This document shows positions 27,948 to 36,319 of a stretch of 64,000 nt of DNA, piece after piece (the stretch's first letter is position 1; every line of letters starts with the position of its first letter). Source of the stretch: HLUCCA09 sp965277275 (lineage in GTDB: Bacteria; Pseudomonadota; Alphaproteobacteria; Rhodobacterales; Rhodobacteraceae); assembly GCA_965277275.1 (NCBI GenBank), contig CBDICG010000002.1, positions 3,038,001 to 3,102,000 on the forward strand, in the 5' to 3' direction. The translations under genes and the position numbers were made by a program. Below the pieces are notes generated by a model. It saw nothing but the letters and a program-made list of their open reading frames with translations. It was not told the origin of the DNA and ran no database searches.

Positions 27948-28784
27948 TGAGTGATCTCTTCTGGCTGACCGAGGCGCAGATGGTACGCCCGGAGCCCTGT
28001 TTCCCGAAGTCCCACGGCAAGCCACGCGTCGATGATCGGCGTGTCCTGAGCGGGATTGTCTTGATCAACCGCAATGGCTTGCGTTGGCGGGATGCCCCCA
28101 GAGAGTACGGCCCACACAAGACGCTATACAACCGCTGGAAGCGATGGAGCGAGAAGGGCATCTTCGCATAGATGATGGCCGGTTTAGCTACCGAACACAG
28201 CGAAGAGCATACCGTCATGATTGACGCGACCTACCTCAAAGCCCACCGAACAGCGTCCGGTCTGGGTGTGAAAAAAGGGGGGGCGTGGACGCCTGATTGG
28301 CCGGACGAAGGGCGGCATGAACACCAAGTTGCATGCCATCTATGACAGCCCGGGACGCCCGCTCAACCTGTTCGTGACCGCCGGGCCCCTTCTCGGCGAT
28401 GCACGCATCGCCTGCCAGGCAACAGGTCAGCGACTACATCGGCGCACGGGCTCTGCTGGGCAGCCTGCCGAATGTGGAATGGCTCCTCGGGAATCGCGGC
28501 TATGATGCCGACTGGTTCCGGGACGCGTTGAAAGACAGAGGGATGCGTGCGTGCATCCCCGGTCGCAAGCAACGCAAGGCCGCCGTGCGCTACGACAAGC
28601 GTCGATACAAGCGACGAACCCCCCCCTCTCGTGAAATTGCTGCGCAACGCACTGCCGGGCAGTGATCGAGATCATGTTCGGCAGGCTCAAGGACTGGCGG
28701 CGTGTCGCGACGCGATATAACCGCTGCCAAAAGGTCTTCCTCTGAGCCATCGCACTGGCCGCAACCGTCATGTTCTGGCTTTGA
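27948..28784 (+). pseudogene. Broken IS5-family transposase
   Basis: The N-terminal part MSDLFWLTEAQMVRPEPCFPKSHGKPRVDDRRVLSGIVLINRNGLRWRDAPREYGP is clear, but a TAG at 28169-28171 interrupts it. The reading resumes as MMAGLATEHSEEHTVMIDATYLKAHRTASGLGVKKGG, shifts again near 28280-28340, and continues as LPNVEWLLGNRGYDADWFRDAL and EIMFGRLKDWRRVATRYNRC up to 28784. It holds the catalytic DATYLKAHR and DADWF segments in different frames, so it cannot make a whole enzyme. Confidence 0.85.
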
Positions 28785-29174
28785 AGCGAGAACGAGTCCT
28801 GACGCTAGGGCTCCATCAGCCTCAGGCGCATCCGGCTCAGTTGAAGGCCGGAGATGGGCCAACCCTATCAATTTGCGACGACGCAAGAGCTCCTTGCCCA
28901 TAGCACGACAGCGTCGCAGGCTCGCGAGCCCTCCTGCAATCCTGTGGCTTTGATCGGCCAAGTTGGCTACTCTTCGCAGGCTGCTTCCTGTGGGATTCCG
29001 TAGGCCCCAGCACACCCGCACCTTGAAGCGCCTTTGCGGCAAACAAGGTTTGCAAGTCGTACCATGCAAGGCCGGTGAATGCCACGAACGGCACAGATCC
29101 CCGGTGCGGGCGGCCGGCGCGCTCCTCGATCCTGTGCGCCCCTCGGAGACAAGTTTCAAATTCTCGCTCCGGAC
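28785..29174. other. Gene-free spacer before the tRNA
   Basis: No supported gene. An 85-codon open frame on the minus strand (28837-29094) has no recognisable features. The final bases hold the tRNA promoter listed separately. Confidence 0.4.
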
Positions 29175-29203
29175 TTGCAGGCGACGGAAGAGACGGGTAA
29201 AGC
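29175..29203 (+). promoter_or_regulatory. Candidate sigma70-type promoter of tRNA-Gln
   Basis: TTGCAG (29175-29180), a 17-bp spacer and TAAAGC (29198-29203) end 11 bp before the mature tRNA start. Spacing is right for a housekeeping promoter; the -10 box is only a partial match. Confidence 0.4.
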
Positions 29204-29214
29204 GCTCCGAGCTT

Positions 29215-29289
29215 TGGGGTGTAGCCAAGTGGTAAGGCAGCGGTTTTTGGTACCGTGTATCGTAGGTTCGAATCCTACCACCCCAGCCA
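29215..29289 (+). tRNA. tRNA-Gln (anticodon TTG)
   Basis: A complete cloverleaf: 7-bp acceptor stem TGGGGTG/CACCCCA, D-arm GCCAAGTGGTAAGGC, anticodon arm CGGTTTTTGGTACCG with TTG, T-arm TAGGTTCGAATCCTA, discriminator G at 29286 and encoded CCA at 29287-29289. tRNA-Gln with UUG reads CAA and CAG by wobble. Its 3' end is the probable attachment site of the island to its right. Confidence 0.95.
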
Positions 29290-29321
29290 GCCTCACTCCG
29301 ACCATCGTCTGAAGGGCTCCC
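29272..29321 (+). other. Candidate attL of the integrated island
   Basis: The last bases of the tRNA T-arm and acceptor and 32 bp beyond match 47613-47662 at about 42 of 50 positions, including CCCCAGCCAGCCTC, CTCCGA and GTCTGAAGG. The two copies are direct repeats enclosing 18.3 kb with a tyrosine integrase. The mismatches suggest an old insertion or a core shorter than 50 bp. Confidence 0.6.
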
Positions 29322-29341
29322 TTGGCCCGAGAGGGGCATAA

Positions 29342-29387
29342 ATGCCCCAAAGTGCCCCCGTTAGTGCCCCCGTTCAGGTGCCCCCAC
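29342..29387 (+). repeat. Tandem GTGCCCC arm-type repeats inside attL
   Basis: ATGCCCC, then AGTGCCCCCGTT twice in a row, then AGGTGCCCCCAC. Two similar units (AGTGCCCCCG, ATGCCCC) lie inside the other candidate att site at 47542-47561. Repeats on both sides of the core are the usual layout of integrase or excisionase arm sites. Confidence 0.5.
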
Positions 29388-29487
29388 GAGGCGTGTCCCG
29401 TAAGGGTCCACGCCGTGGCTGTGGTCGGGGCGGGGACAGTCGGGTAGTCCAGCCATTGGTGGTCTACCGTCATCTGAGCTCGTCCGG

Positions 29488-29955
29488 CCAACGGGTGTAA
29501 CGGGTGCAACGGGTGTCACGGGTGCGGACCCTTCGCTGTTCACCTCGCCCATCACCACCACCTCCGTCCTTCGCCTGTCCCCGTCTCCATCCCTGTCCAC
29601 TTCCCCGGACAACACACTCGTCGTCAGGACGGGGGTGCTTCCCACGGACTTGGCCCCAGCTGAGGATCTTGTTCTGTGTCCGGGTAAGGCCCAAGTCTAA
29701 GGAGGTCATCTGCTAGGCTAAGAGCCCCTGATTGGGCAGCAAGTCGGGCCTTCGGATGGGGTCCCCCATCGGGAAGGCAGCTAGGGCCTCTTTCGTGGGG
29801 CTTTCGCAAGGGTTGCTCGCGTCGAGGAACGGCATACAGGGGGGTGAGCAAGGGGTCGGAAAGGGTTCCCAATTGGGGCTAGATCACTGATTATCCGATA
29901 TAAACCATGGGAAAAAATAGGGGCCGATAAAGAGGGAGGAGAGCGATTGTGGGGG
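29488..29955 (+). repeat. Dispersed G-rich module, copy A
   Basis: Non-coding copy of a module found again at 37612-38045 (minus), 45177-45243, 47110-47465 (minus) and, weaker, 53720-53930 (minus). In order: four ACGGGTG units (29491-29524), CTTCGCCTGT, GACAACA, ATCTGCTAGGCTAAGAG (29710), a GATGGGG/CCCCATC hairpin (29755), CACTGATTAT...ATAAACCATGG (29886), a run ending GATAAAGAGGGAGG (29925), and a 9-base G run (29947-29955). Function unknown. Confidence 0.65.
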
Positions 29956-30009
29956 GGGGCAGATTGAGGAGGGAATGGGTGCTACGGGTCCAAAGTGTGT
30001 GGGGAGAAC

Positions 30010-30163
30010 TGGTTTGGGAGAGCTGCGAGGCTTTCGGCCCATTGCCGACCCTCGCGGCGCTCAGCGATGTTGCAATGCGGCTCCCCGAACCTGCCGTTCG
30101 TGCACCGCGCAGCAATCTGATCCTCGGAAGGTCGGCTCAGCGGACTTTGCTGCCGTTTGAAAT
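30010..30163 (+). repeat. Inverted repeat IR1, left copy
   Basis: About 145 bp that recur in inverted orientation at 37318-37465 with very few changes, from GAGAGCTGCGAGGC through GCAGCAATCTGATCCTC to the AAGTCCGCTGAGCC segment. No gene content; it borders the methyltransferase gene here and the IS5 element there. Confidence 0.7.
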
Positions 30164-30170
30164 TGGATCA

Positions 30171-30950
30171 TCAGGGCTTCGATACAGAGAAACTAAATCT
30201 TCCAGTTGAAAAGAAATGTTCGCCACGCACGTCAAGTTCACTCTGTTCGTCGGCCCACTGGTTCAATACTTCTTCTGGCACCGAATTTTGGGAACTGACG
30301 TAAGCCGTGATGAAGGGTACAACCATCGCCCCATAGCAACCTTCATATCGGTCAACGTTCACGATAGAGAAATAGGCTACTTCATCGACGACCAAACCAG
30401 TTTTCCTAACTCTTGCGGCGAGAGTTCTGGGTAGGCGGCTGTTCGCGCAATGTGGGGCAAAGGCTTTCAGGACGCGCTCCATACGCTCAGGATTCTCGCT
30501 ATGCCAACAGACCGCATCCCAGTCTGTCGCAAGTATCAAACCGCGCCCACTTGGTTTCAAAACGCGGAAGACTTCCGAACAAAAAGCATCAATATCAGGC
30601 ACGTATTCCGCGACTTGGGTACTCACGACGACATCAAAGCTCTCATCTTTGAATGGCAGCGCAGTTGCGTCAGCAACCTCGTAGGACAACCACGGCTGAG
30701 TTGATTTTGATGCTGCGCGGTCAACCATCTGCTTTGAAATGTCTACACCAACAACTTTGCCGGATGGACCCGTCGCTTCTGCCAAGGCAGTGGTTAAGAA
30801 ACCCGGGCCACTCCCAATGTCCAGTACGCTTTCGCCCTCGCACACCGCTAGTCGACTAAGGCTATCTTGCCGTTGAGCAACGACATCTGGCCCAAGGTAG
30901 ACTGCTTCTAAGCGCTCGGCGGCTGCCTCATCGTACTCCATTCCTGACAT
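30171..30950 (-). CDS. Class I SAM-dependent methyltransferase
   Basis: 259 residues from ATG 30950; the open frame extends further but upstream residues come from a repeat, and ATG 30950 has a G-rich ribosome site. Motif I VLDIGSGPGFLT (43-54), acidic VVGVDISKQMVDRA, motif II VADATALPFKDESFDVVVSTQVAEYVPD and motif III RVLKPSGRGLILATDWDAVCWH are clear: UbiE/Methyltransf_11 type. Substrate unknown. It is island cargo with lower GC than the metabolic region, flanked on both sides by repeats and transcribed toward the tRNA. Confidence 0.85.
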   Translation of the reverse strand: MSGMEYDEAAAERLEAVYLGPDVVAQRQDSLSRLAVCEGESVLDIGSGPGFLTTALAEATGPSGKVVGVDISKQMVDRAASKSTQPWLSYEVADATALPFKDESFDVVVSTQVAEYVPDIDAFCSEVFRVLKPSGRGLILATDWDAVCWHSENPERMERVLKAFAPHCANSRLPRTLAARVRKTGLVVDEVAYFSIVNVDRYEGCYGAMVVPFITAYVSSQNSVPEEVLNQWADEQSELDVRGEHFFSTGRFSFSVSKP

Positions 30951-31046
30951 AGCGCCCCCCCCAAATGTTGCCCTCAAAGTGCCTTCACCATAACTTCGTT
31001 CCCACTTCTTGCATACGCGCCGATTATGCAGGCTATTCAAGTAGGT

Positions 31047-31345
31047 TTGGGCTCTGAGCGGATTGACGCATCGCAGCACGGACGGCCAGTGGAGCCGCCC
31101 GCCAAAAGTCCGCAATCGAAGCAACGGCAATCAGGTTCGCGTTTGCGACGGAGGTCGGCTCCCCGCCCAATCTACTATGCGATTGTCAAACATACCGTGG
31201 CAACACACTTCACACCCGCTGCACTCTTACAGGAGGAGGTCTTGCAATGCCCCCGGCCAGCCAACCCAAGAGAGCCAGCCGGGAGCCTTGTTGTAGGAGG
31301 GACCTCAGTTGGGCACCTTTCTGTGGATCAGGTAGTCTGTGAGCC
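31047..31345. repeat. Inverted repeat R2, copy 1 (tail of integrase operon)
   Basis: About 300 bp that recur inverted at 33530-33832. It includes the 3' end of the small gene after the integrase (residues TDYLIHRKVPN and stop), a CCCCGGC/GCCGGG hairpin, a degenerate ACGGGTG-like stretch, and about 118 bp of non-coding sequence nearly identical between copies (31050-31167). The intact integrase operon lies between the two copies. Confidence 0.75.
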
Positions 31346-31484
31346 ACTTCCAGTAGGCGTGGGCGTCCTCGAAGCCCTGAGCCCTCGCAGCGAGGTCCTC
31401 TGCGCTGCAACGAGAAAGGCCGCCATCGTACTCAGCGATCGCGGCCCTCTCCTCGAACTCCTCTATGTCGGGGATCCTACTCAT
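31305..31484 (-). CDS. Small protein downstream of the integrase
   Basis: 59 residues, MSRIPDIEEFEERAAIAEYDGGLSRCSAEDLAARAQGF... ending YWKWLTDYLIHRKVPN. Start ATG 31484 overlaps the integrase stop by 8 bp, so it is translated with it. The FEERAAIxEYDGGLSR...AEDLAARAQGF pattern recurs in short proteins and protein tails linked to proteobacterial phages, plasmids and integrases; its function is not known. A decayed second copy of its 3' end lies at 33530-33567. Confidence 0.7.
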   Translation of the reverse strand: MSRIPDIEEFEERAAIAEYDGGLSRCSAEDLAARAQGFEDAHAYWKWLTDYLIHRKVPN

Positions 31485-32904
31485 GAGCCCGGTCCCGAGT
31501 GGGGTGAGGGCGTGGAAGCCGGATCTGGTCCACGATGTCCCTGCGCTGCTCGTCGGAGATCCCCGCCGAGTAGATGCTGTAGGTGATCCCATTTCCTGAC
31601 CGAGCCGAGGCATGGCCCACGAGGGACGCCGTGAAGTGCTCGGGGACGCCGGTCCGCTCGCACTGCGTGATGAACCATTTTCTCGTGCTGTGGAACACCA
31701 GCCCCTTCCGCTCGTGATCGAGGCCGAGCCCCAATTGGCCCCTGATCCGGGTGAACCGCTTGGTGATGTCGTTCACCGACAGGCCCGGGAAGAGGGGTCC
31801 CGACTGAGGAAGCCGGGAGAGGACGGGGTCGAGGTCAGCATGGACAGGAACCAGCCTCACCGCCGCCTCTGTCTTCAGCAGTCGCAGTGAGTTGGGCCTG
31901 ACGTGGAAGAACTGCCCGAGGTTACCCTTGGCGACCAGATCTTCCCGCAGGAGCCCCGCTGCCTCCCCGGCCCGCATCCCCGAGAGGAGACACACCAACA
32001 GGATGTCCCCTATGAGGGGATCCCCGAGGTCGAGCAGAGCCCTGACCTCCTCGTCTGTGGGCACAGCATAGGAAGCCTGACGGACCTTGGCTTCGAACCG
32101 GACCGAGGCAAAGGGGTTGCCCCCCGTGGGGAGAAGGTCCTCGTAGACGCACCAGTCGAGCCAGTGGTTCACCTGAGACCAGATCCGCCGCTGGGTCCGC
32201 CCTGTGATCGTCCCCTTCTTGGTGTTGGCCTTGGCGTTGTCGCGAGACCACTCCACCGAGGCATCGAGGGAGAGGCCCTGTGTCCGGTGGGACCGCCCGA
32301 GGAGGGGGCTCAGCTGGGCGATCAGGGTCAGGAACTCCCGCCCCTCATCCCGCGAGAGCTCCTTCAGGGGGAGATCCGCGTACTTCGACTGGAAGAGCTC
32401 CACCGAGTAACGCACGGACTTGAACCCAGAGGGTCGAAGCTCCCGCTGACGAAGCATGAGGTACCGCCGGGAAGCCTCCCCCACCGTGACCTGTGCCTCT
32501 CGCTGCCGAGCCTTCCGGTCGTAACGGATGGTGGGGGAGCAAGAGGTAGCGGAGTGCTCCAGAGTGGCACGGAGACGGGCAAGAGCCACCTCCGATGGGG
32601 AGACCCATCCAGCCTCCGGGTGGTCCACCAGCGTGGCACTCGCGGCCACTCCGGAAGAGCATGCTGCCGTGGGAACAGGTGAGGGTGAGGGCAGCGATTG
32701 GGCACCCGAGAGGACCTGCTCCACGGTCTCCTCGTAACGGACGTTCACTTCGGCGGCCCGCTGATGGGCAACCTTGGCATCGCTGGTCTTCAGGGATTGT
32801 TTCAGGGCTTGCTGACCGAGAAGGGCAGCGACTTCCTTGGGGTAGTTGCGTCGATAGAGCCACGTCTGGCCCTTGAGATAGGCATACAGGATTCGAGCAG
32901 ACAT
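31477..32904 (-). CDS. Tyrosine-type site-specific integrase (DUF6538 N-terminus)
   Basis: 475 residues. N-terminal DUF6538-like part YLKGQTWLYRRNYPKEVAALLGQQALKQSLKTSDAKVAHQRA, core-binding region near 140-250, and a catalytic domain with Arg311 (SGMRAGEAAGL), His405-x-x-Arg408 (HSTR), His431 (VGHAS) and Tyr442 or Tyr445 (YSIY). All catalytic residues are present, so it may be active. ATG 32904 follows GACGAAAGGAACAGACGC. It is the likely recombinase of the island at tRNA-Gln. An identical start region recurs, truncated, at 45085. Confidence 0.9.
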   Translation of the reverse strand: MSARILYAYLKGQTWLYRRNYPKEVAALLGQQALKQSLKTSDAKVAHQRAAEVNVRYEETVEQVLSGAQSLPSPSPVPTAACSSGVAASATLVDHPEAGWVSPSEVALARLRATLEHSATSCSPTIRYDRKARQREAQVTVGEASRRYLMLRQRELRPSGFKSVRYSVELFQSKYADLPLKELSRDEGREFLTLIAQLSPLLGRSHRTQGLSLDASVEWSRDNAKANTKKGTITGRTQRRIWSQVNHWLDWCVYEDLLPTGGNPFASVRFEAKVRQASYAVPTDEEVRALLDLGDPLIGDILLVCLLSGMRAGEAAGLLREDLVAKGNLGQFFHVRPNSLRLLKTEAAVRLVPVHADLDPVLSRLPQSGPLFPGLSVNDITKRFTRIRGQLGLGLDHERKGLVFHSTRKWFITQCERTGVPEHFTASLVGHASARSGNGITYSIYSAGISDEQRRDIVDQIRLPRPHPTRDRAHE

Positions 32905-32976
32905 GCGTCTGTTCCTTTCGTCTTAGACTGTGATTGTCGTGGGTGGGGGGATTGGCTGGCTGAGACCGCTTGGGGC

Positions 32977-33210
32977 TCAGTCCGAGGGGCCAAGAACCCG
33001 GAGGATCATCTCCAACGGGGGCTCGCCGTACTCCCCCGCGAGGGGCCCCGTGAGGGCAATGCCGGTGACGAAGTCCTCATGGATCTCATCCACAAGGAAC
33101 TCATGCTCCGGGATCTCGTCGAAGGCCCCGACGAGGACCCTCGTGCCGGGGACCAGCCTGCTGAGGTCGCGGTCGTGGTCGTGGTCGGTCTGGTTGGGGG
33201 GGGGATCTAT
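32977..33210 (-). CDS. Small acidic protein upstream of the integrase (start uncertain)
   Basis: Up to 77 residues, LSRLVPGTRVLVGAFDEIPEHEFLVDEIHEDFVTGIALTGPLAGEYGEPP...LGPSD, with codon use like a real gene. The frame opens just after the membrane-protein stop, but there is no ATG, GTG or TTG: the only candidates are ATA 33210 or CTG 33216, both behind GGAGGG. A 9-base C run near its 5' end could also hide a frameshift. I do not recognise the family. Probably part of the integrase operon, or recently broken. Confidence 0.5.
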   Translation of the reverse strand: MDPPPNQTDHDHDRDLSRLVPGTRVLVGAFDEIPEHEFLVDEIHEDFVTGIALTGPLAGEYGEPPLEMILRVLGPSD

Positions 33211-33212
33211 GC

Positions 33213-33443
33213 TCAGGCCCTCCGCGTCAGGAGGTCAGGCAGCACCAGCCCGAGCGTGAGGCTGAGGGGCAGAGGGTAACAGACCGGGCTCAGCCAGCCG
33301 GGGAGACCCGACAGCACCACGAGCAAGGCAGCCAGGGCCGGGGGCACCACGAGACGAACGTCATAGCGGTGGTTCAGAAGGTGGGAGAGGGCCAGCCGGA
33401 GGCCGACCCCCGCCGCCATTAGCAGTGGGAAGGTGGAAAGCAT
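33213..33443 (-). CDS. Small two-span membrane protein of the integrase operon
   Basis: 76 residues, ATG 33443 behind AAGGAG. Two hydrophobic spans (TFPLLMAAGVGLRLALSHLL and RLVVPPALAALLVVLSGLPGWLSPVCYPLPLSLTLGLVL). About 30 of 44 residues match a truncated relic at 50613-50743, which shows this is a real, conserved protein of this element family. Size and topology resemble holins, but that is only a resemblance. First gene of the unit that runs through the acidic protein into the integrase. Confidence 0.7.
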   Translation of the reverse strand: MLSTFPLLMAAGVGLRLALSHLLNHRYDVRLVVPPALAALLVVLSGLPGWLSPVCYPLPLSLTLGLVLPDLLTRRA

Positions 33444-33529
33444 CTATGAAGCTCCTTGTGAGGGTTTCTTTGTATAGATGCCTGGAAGAAGGCAGTTTCT
33501 CAGGTTGCCGAGGGGCCGGCCGGAAGTGG

Positions 33530-33832
33530 CCCACCGACTACTTGATCCACAGAATGGTGCCGGGCTGAGGTTCCTCCCTCGCCATAGCAAGGCCCCCGGC
33601 TGGCTCCTCATGGCTGGCCGGGGGAAATGCGAAACCTCCTCCTGTACAGGTGCAACGGGTGTGACGGGAGTTGCCACAGTGTACTTGACACTCGTCTTAG
33701 CAGATAAGGGCGGGGAGCGGACCTCCGTCGCAAACGCGAACCTGATTGCCGTTGCTTCGATTGCGGACTTTTGGCGGGCGGCTCCACTGGCCGTCAGTGC
33801 TGCGATGCGTCAATCCGCTCAGAGCCCTCTTT
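33530..33832. repeat. Inverted repeat R2, copy 2
   Basis: Inverted counterpart of 31047-31345. On the plus strand it starts with a relic of the small gene (frame reading KWPTDYLIHRMVPG then TGA at 33565-33567), then a CCCCGGC/GCCGGGG hairpin (33590-33623), GGTGCAACGGGTGTGACGGG (33651), TTGACA (33685), and the 118-bp near-identical block (33711-33828). The duplication shows that two element tails met here in opposite orientation. Confidence 0.75.
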
Positions 33833-33975
33833 ACTCGATGCTGCGCTTCGAACCAATGACGGCTTTCGGTGATGGCTCGCTCGCGCCGAGGGATCAAACA
33901 TTTAGTTGACCCAATTAAAGCTGCCCCGACATTTGATCGGAGCAGCAACAGAATTACAGTGCCATAGTGGGTCAG
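33833..33975. other. Short spacer between R2 and the DUF4242 gene
   Basis: No gene. Contains TTTAGTTGACCCAATTAAAG and a weak AT-rich stretch that may end the DUF4242 transcript. Confidence 0.3.
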
Positions 33976-34560
33976 TTAGTTGGCCTTTTGGCTCACAGGC
34001 GTGATTTTTCCGATTGGCGCTCCGGCCAATGCGCCATGCTCGCGCAGGGTATCGGGATTGTCGGCCCGGTAGATGCAATACGTCCCATCACCGGTCAGAT
34101 AGGAATGGTCCCACTCGATCACATCGCCAAGCTTGGCTACTGCCGCATTCGAGCCTTTCGAAATCTTCTCCTTCTTGTCCAGGCCGAAGAACCCGACGCC
34201 GGGAATTGGACGCTCAATGACAAAAACCTGGTGCCCGTCGCGCGGCTCTGCACCGGCGGCTTGACCACCGCCAACGGTGGGCGAGTTGATGAAGAGCACT
34301 TCTGAGATTTTCTCTGGTGTGATGGCGGCGGCTTGAAACAGGTCGCGCACCGCGTCCTCGCTATTGGCCGTCAATACGACATAGCTGTCAGAGCCAGCGG
34401 ACAGCGTTTCGTCGACACTCACACCTGCCTGTTGCAACAGCGCCTCAGAGGGTGTCCCGAAGGGGGCTTCCAGTTCGACAACAAACTGGCCGGCAAATCC
34501 GGCAGCGGGAGTGAAGAGAGCCGCAACCAGTACGGCACGGAAAGAGGGGAAGTTGAACAT
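33976..34560 (-). CDS. Exported DUF4242-family protein
   Basis: 194 residues from ATG 34560, chosen over ATG 34572 because the latter overlaps the GGAGG ribosome site. A signal peptide (MFNFPSFRAVLVAALFTPAAGFAG, cut after AGFAG or AAGFA) is followed by two related halves: FVVELEAPFGTPSEALLQQAGV and the DUF4242 part HQVFVIERPIPGVG...DVIEWDHSYLTGDGTYCIYRADNPDTLREHGALAGAPIGKITPV. DUF4242 proteins form small ferredoxin-like dimers, some binding nickel. Secreted to the periplasm. Divergent from the wHTH/TPR regulator, which probably controls it. Confidence 0.8.
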   Translation of the reverse strand: MFNFPSFRAVLVAALFTPAAGFAGQFVVELEAPFGTPSEALLQQAGVSVDETLSAGSDSYVVLTANSEDAVRDLFQAAAITPEKISEVLFINSPTVGGGQAAGAEPRDGHQVFVIERPIPGVGFFGLDKKEKISKGSNAAVAKLGDVIEWDHSYLTGDGTYCIYRADNPDTLREHGALAGAPIGKITPVSQKAN

Positions 34561-34660
34561 ATGGTCCTCCATAGTTGAAATCTGGCGCTTTGTGGCTTCC
34601 GTGGCTATGCCGCCCGAAACCGACTACATTGGTGGCGAAATCTGAGCTGAAATGTCCTGA

Positions 34661-36307
34661 ATGGCTTCCGAAATCGCTCCGAAATCACACGTTTTGCTCA
34701 TTGGTCAGGGTCGTTACGACCTTGAAACTGGTGCACTTATCGCAGCAGACGGCGCGCCGATCCACTTGCGGAAACAATCTGCCGACGTTCTTGCGGCGCT
34801 CTCCTCTCGGGCAGGAGAGGTGGTTGATCGCGAAGCGCTGGTCCAAGCGGTCTGGAAGGACATCGCAACGACCGACGACTCATTGATCCAGTGTATCGGT
34901 GATATTCGCCGTGCGCTTGGAAAAGACGTGATCGAAACCTATCCAAAGATTGGCTATCGGCTGGTAGCTGCTGCAGAAACTCCGGATCCCCCGACAAGAC
35001 GGCCTCACATCCGCTCTCGCCTGTTCGCAGCGGTCGGGGCTTTGGTGCTCCTTGCCGCGGGTCTGGGTCTTTGGCTCAACTCTGGTTCCGGCGGATTTGA
35101 TGCAGGTCGTACCGCCATTGTTCCGCCTCGCATCGTGCCGGACAAGACGCTCGCGGTTCTGCCCTTTGTCAACCTCGGCGGTGGCGTCGAGTTGCAGTTT
35201 TTTGGAGACGGCCTCAGCGAGGATTTGACCACGGACCTCTCCAAGATACCGGATCTGACAGTGATCGCCTTCGCTTCCAGCGGCGACTTTCCGCAAGCCG
35301 AGGCAGGCTTCAAGGAGATCGCCGATAATCTTGGTGTGCGTTATCTTGTGCGCGGAACCGTGCGCCACTCCAACGACCGGGTGCGCATCAATGTTTCCCT
35401 CATCGACCCGTTCGAGGGCGTGAATGTCTGGGCAGAACGATTTGATCGGGTCCGGCAGGACCCCTTCGATGTCCAGGAGGATGTGACGCGCGCAATCGTC
35501 GACGCTCTGTCACTTTCGCTCAATGCCAACGCGGTCCCATCGCGCGTGGCGACAGATGCCTATTTCATGTTGTTACGCGGTTTGGAGCCATTGCGGGATG
35601 GTACAATCGAAGGCAATCACCGGGCACGGAAATACTTCGAGAAAGCGCTCGAGCTTGAACCGAACTATGCCCGCGCACATGCCTACATTGCTGTCGCGCA
35701 CGGGCGTGACATGATGTTCGACTATACCGCGCCGTCCCAACGGCAGTCTGTCCAACCGGGGCTTCAGGCTGCCATCGCAGCGATACAACTCGATCCCGAC
35801 ATCCCGAATGCCTATTTCGCGCTCGCGATCCTTAACCTAGCCATCGGGGAGAATGACAAGGCACTGGCGGCAGCGCGGCATTCGATTCAACTCAACCGGA
35901 ATTTCGCGGAAGGCTACGCCATTTTGGCTGAGGCGGCTGTTTACGGCGGTGATCTTGAAGAGGCACGCGAAGCGATCCAGCACGCCAAACGATTGCACCC
36001 ACATCATCCGGCGCGCCTTGACTGGATTGAGGCTCATGTCCATCTTCAACTCGGTGATGCGGAAGCCGCGCGCGGGTTGCTGGAAACGACAGTCGAGGAA
36101 GCTTCTGGTTTTGCCGCGGCTTTCGTCTTGCTCGCAGCCACCTATGCCGAACTGGGAGAGCATGAACGAGCGAAATCAGTGCTGGCAGCTTTGCGCGCTC
36201 AACAGCCCGGTTTTCAGGTTGACCAGTTCGTAGCCTCGGCACCTTTCGCATCCGAAGATCGTCGTCAACGGCTCGATGATGCTCTCCAACGGGTAAACAG
36301 AGATTGA
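34661..36307 (+). CDS. Membrane-bound transcriptional regulator: CadC-like wHTH, TM, TolB-like domain and TPRs
   Basis: 548 residues. Residues 10-102 form an OmpR/CadC-type winged helix (IHLRKQSADVLAALSSRAGEVVDREALVQAVW...IGDIRRALGKDVIETYPKIGYRL). One membrane span is at 121-139. Residues about 165-285 form a periplasmic TolB/FlgO-like domain (LAVLPFVNLGG...FFGDGLSEDLTTDLSKIPDLTVIA...VRYLVRGTV), followed by TPR repeats to the end. It would sense outside the membrane and bind DNA directly, as CadC does. Divergent, 100 bp apart, from the exported DUF4242 gene. An IS5 copy sits 12 bp after its stop. Confidence 0.87.
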   Translation: MASEIAPKSHVLLIGQGRYDLETGALIAADGAPIHLRKQSADVLAALSSRAGEVVDREALVQAVWKDIATTDDSLIQCIGDIRRALGKDVIETYPKIGYRLVAAAETPDPPTRRPHIRSRLFAAVGALVLLAAGLGLWLNSGSGGFDAGRTAIVPPRIVPDKTLAVLPFVNLGGGVELQFFGDGLSEDLTTDLSKIPDLTVIAFASSGDFPQAEAGFKEIADNLGVRYLVRGTVRHSNDRVRINVSLIDPFEGVNVWAERFDRVRQDPFDVQEDVTRAIVDALSLSLNANAVPSRVATDAYFMLLRGLEPLRDGTIEGNHRARKYFEKALELEPNYARAHAYIAVAHGRDMMFDYTAPSQRQSVQPGLQAAIAAIQLDPDIPNAYFALAILNLAIGENDKALAAARHSIQLNRNFAEGYAILAEAAVYGGDLEEAREAIQHAKRLHPHHPARLDWIEAHVHLQLGDAEAARGLLETTVEEASGFAAAFVLLAATYAELGEHERAKSVLAALRAQQPGFQVDQFVASAPFASEDRRQRLDDALQRVNRD

Positions 36308-36319
36308 TCGCCACCCTAG

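Noticed and set aside
29342..29387. Possible CRISPR-like short repeats
   Set aside because: Units are adjacent or 0-1 bp apart with no spacers and no cas genes nearby; they fit integrase arm sites better.
32930..33259. A plus-strand 109-codon frame opposite the acidic protein
   Set aside because: Its translation is glycine/arginine/serine-rich noise, while the minus strand gives a coherent acidic protein continuous with the operon.
33213..33443. Calling the small membrane protein a phage holin
   Set aside because: Two spans and small size fit, but there is no lysin, capsid or tail gene; left as an unnamed element protein.
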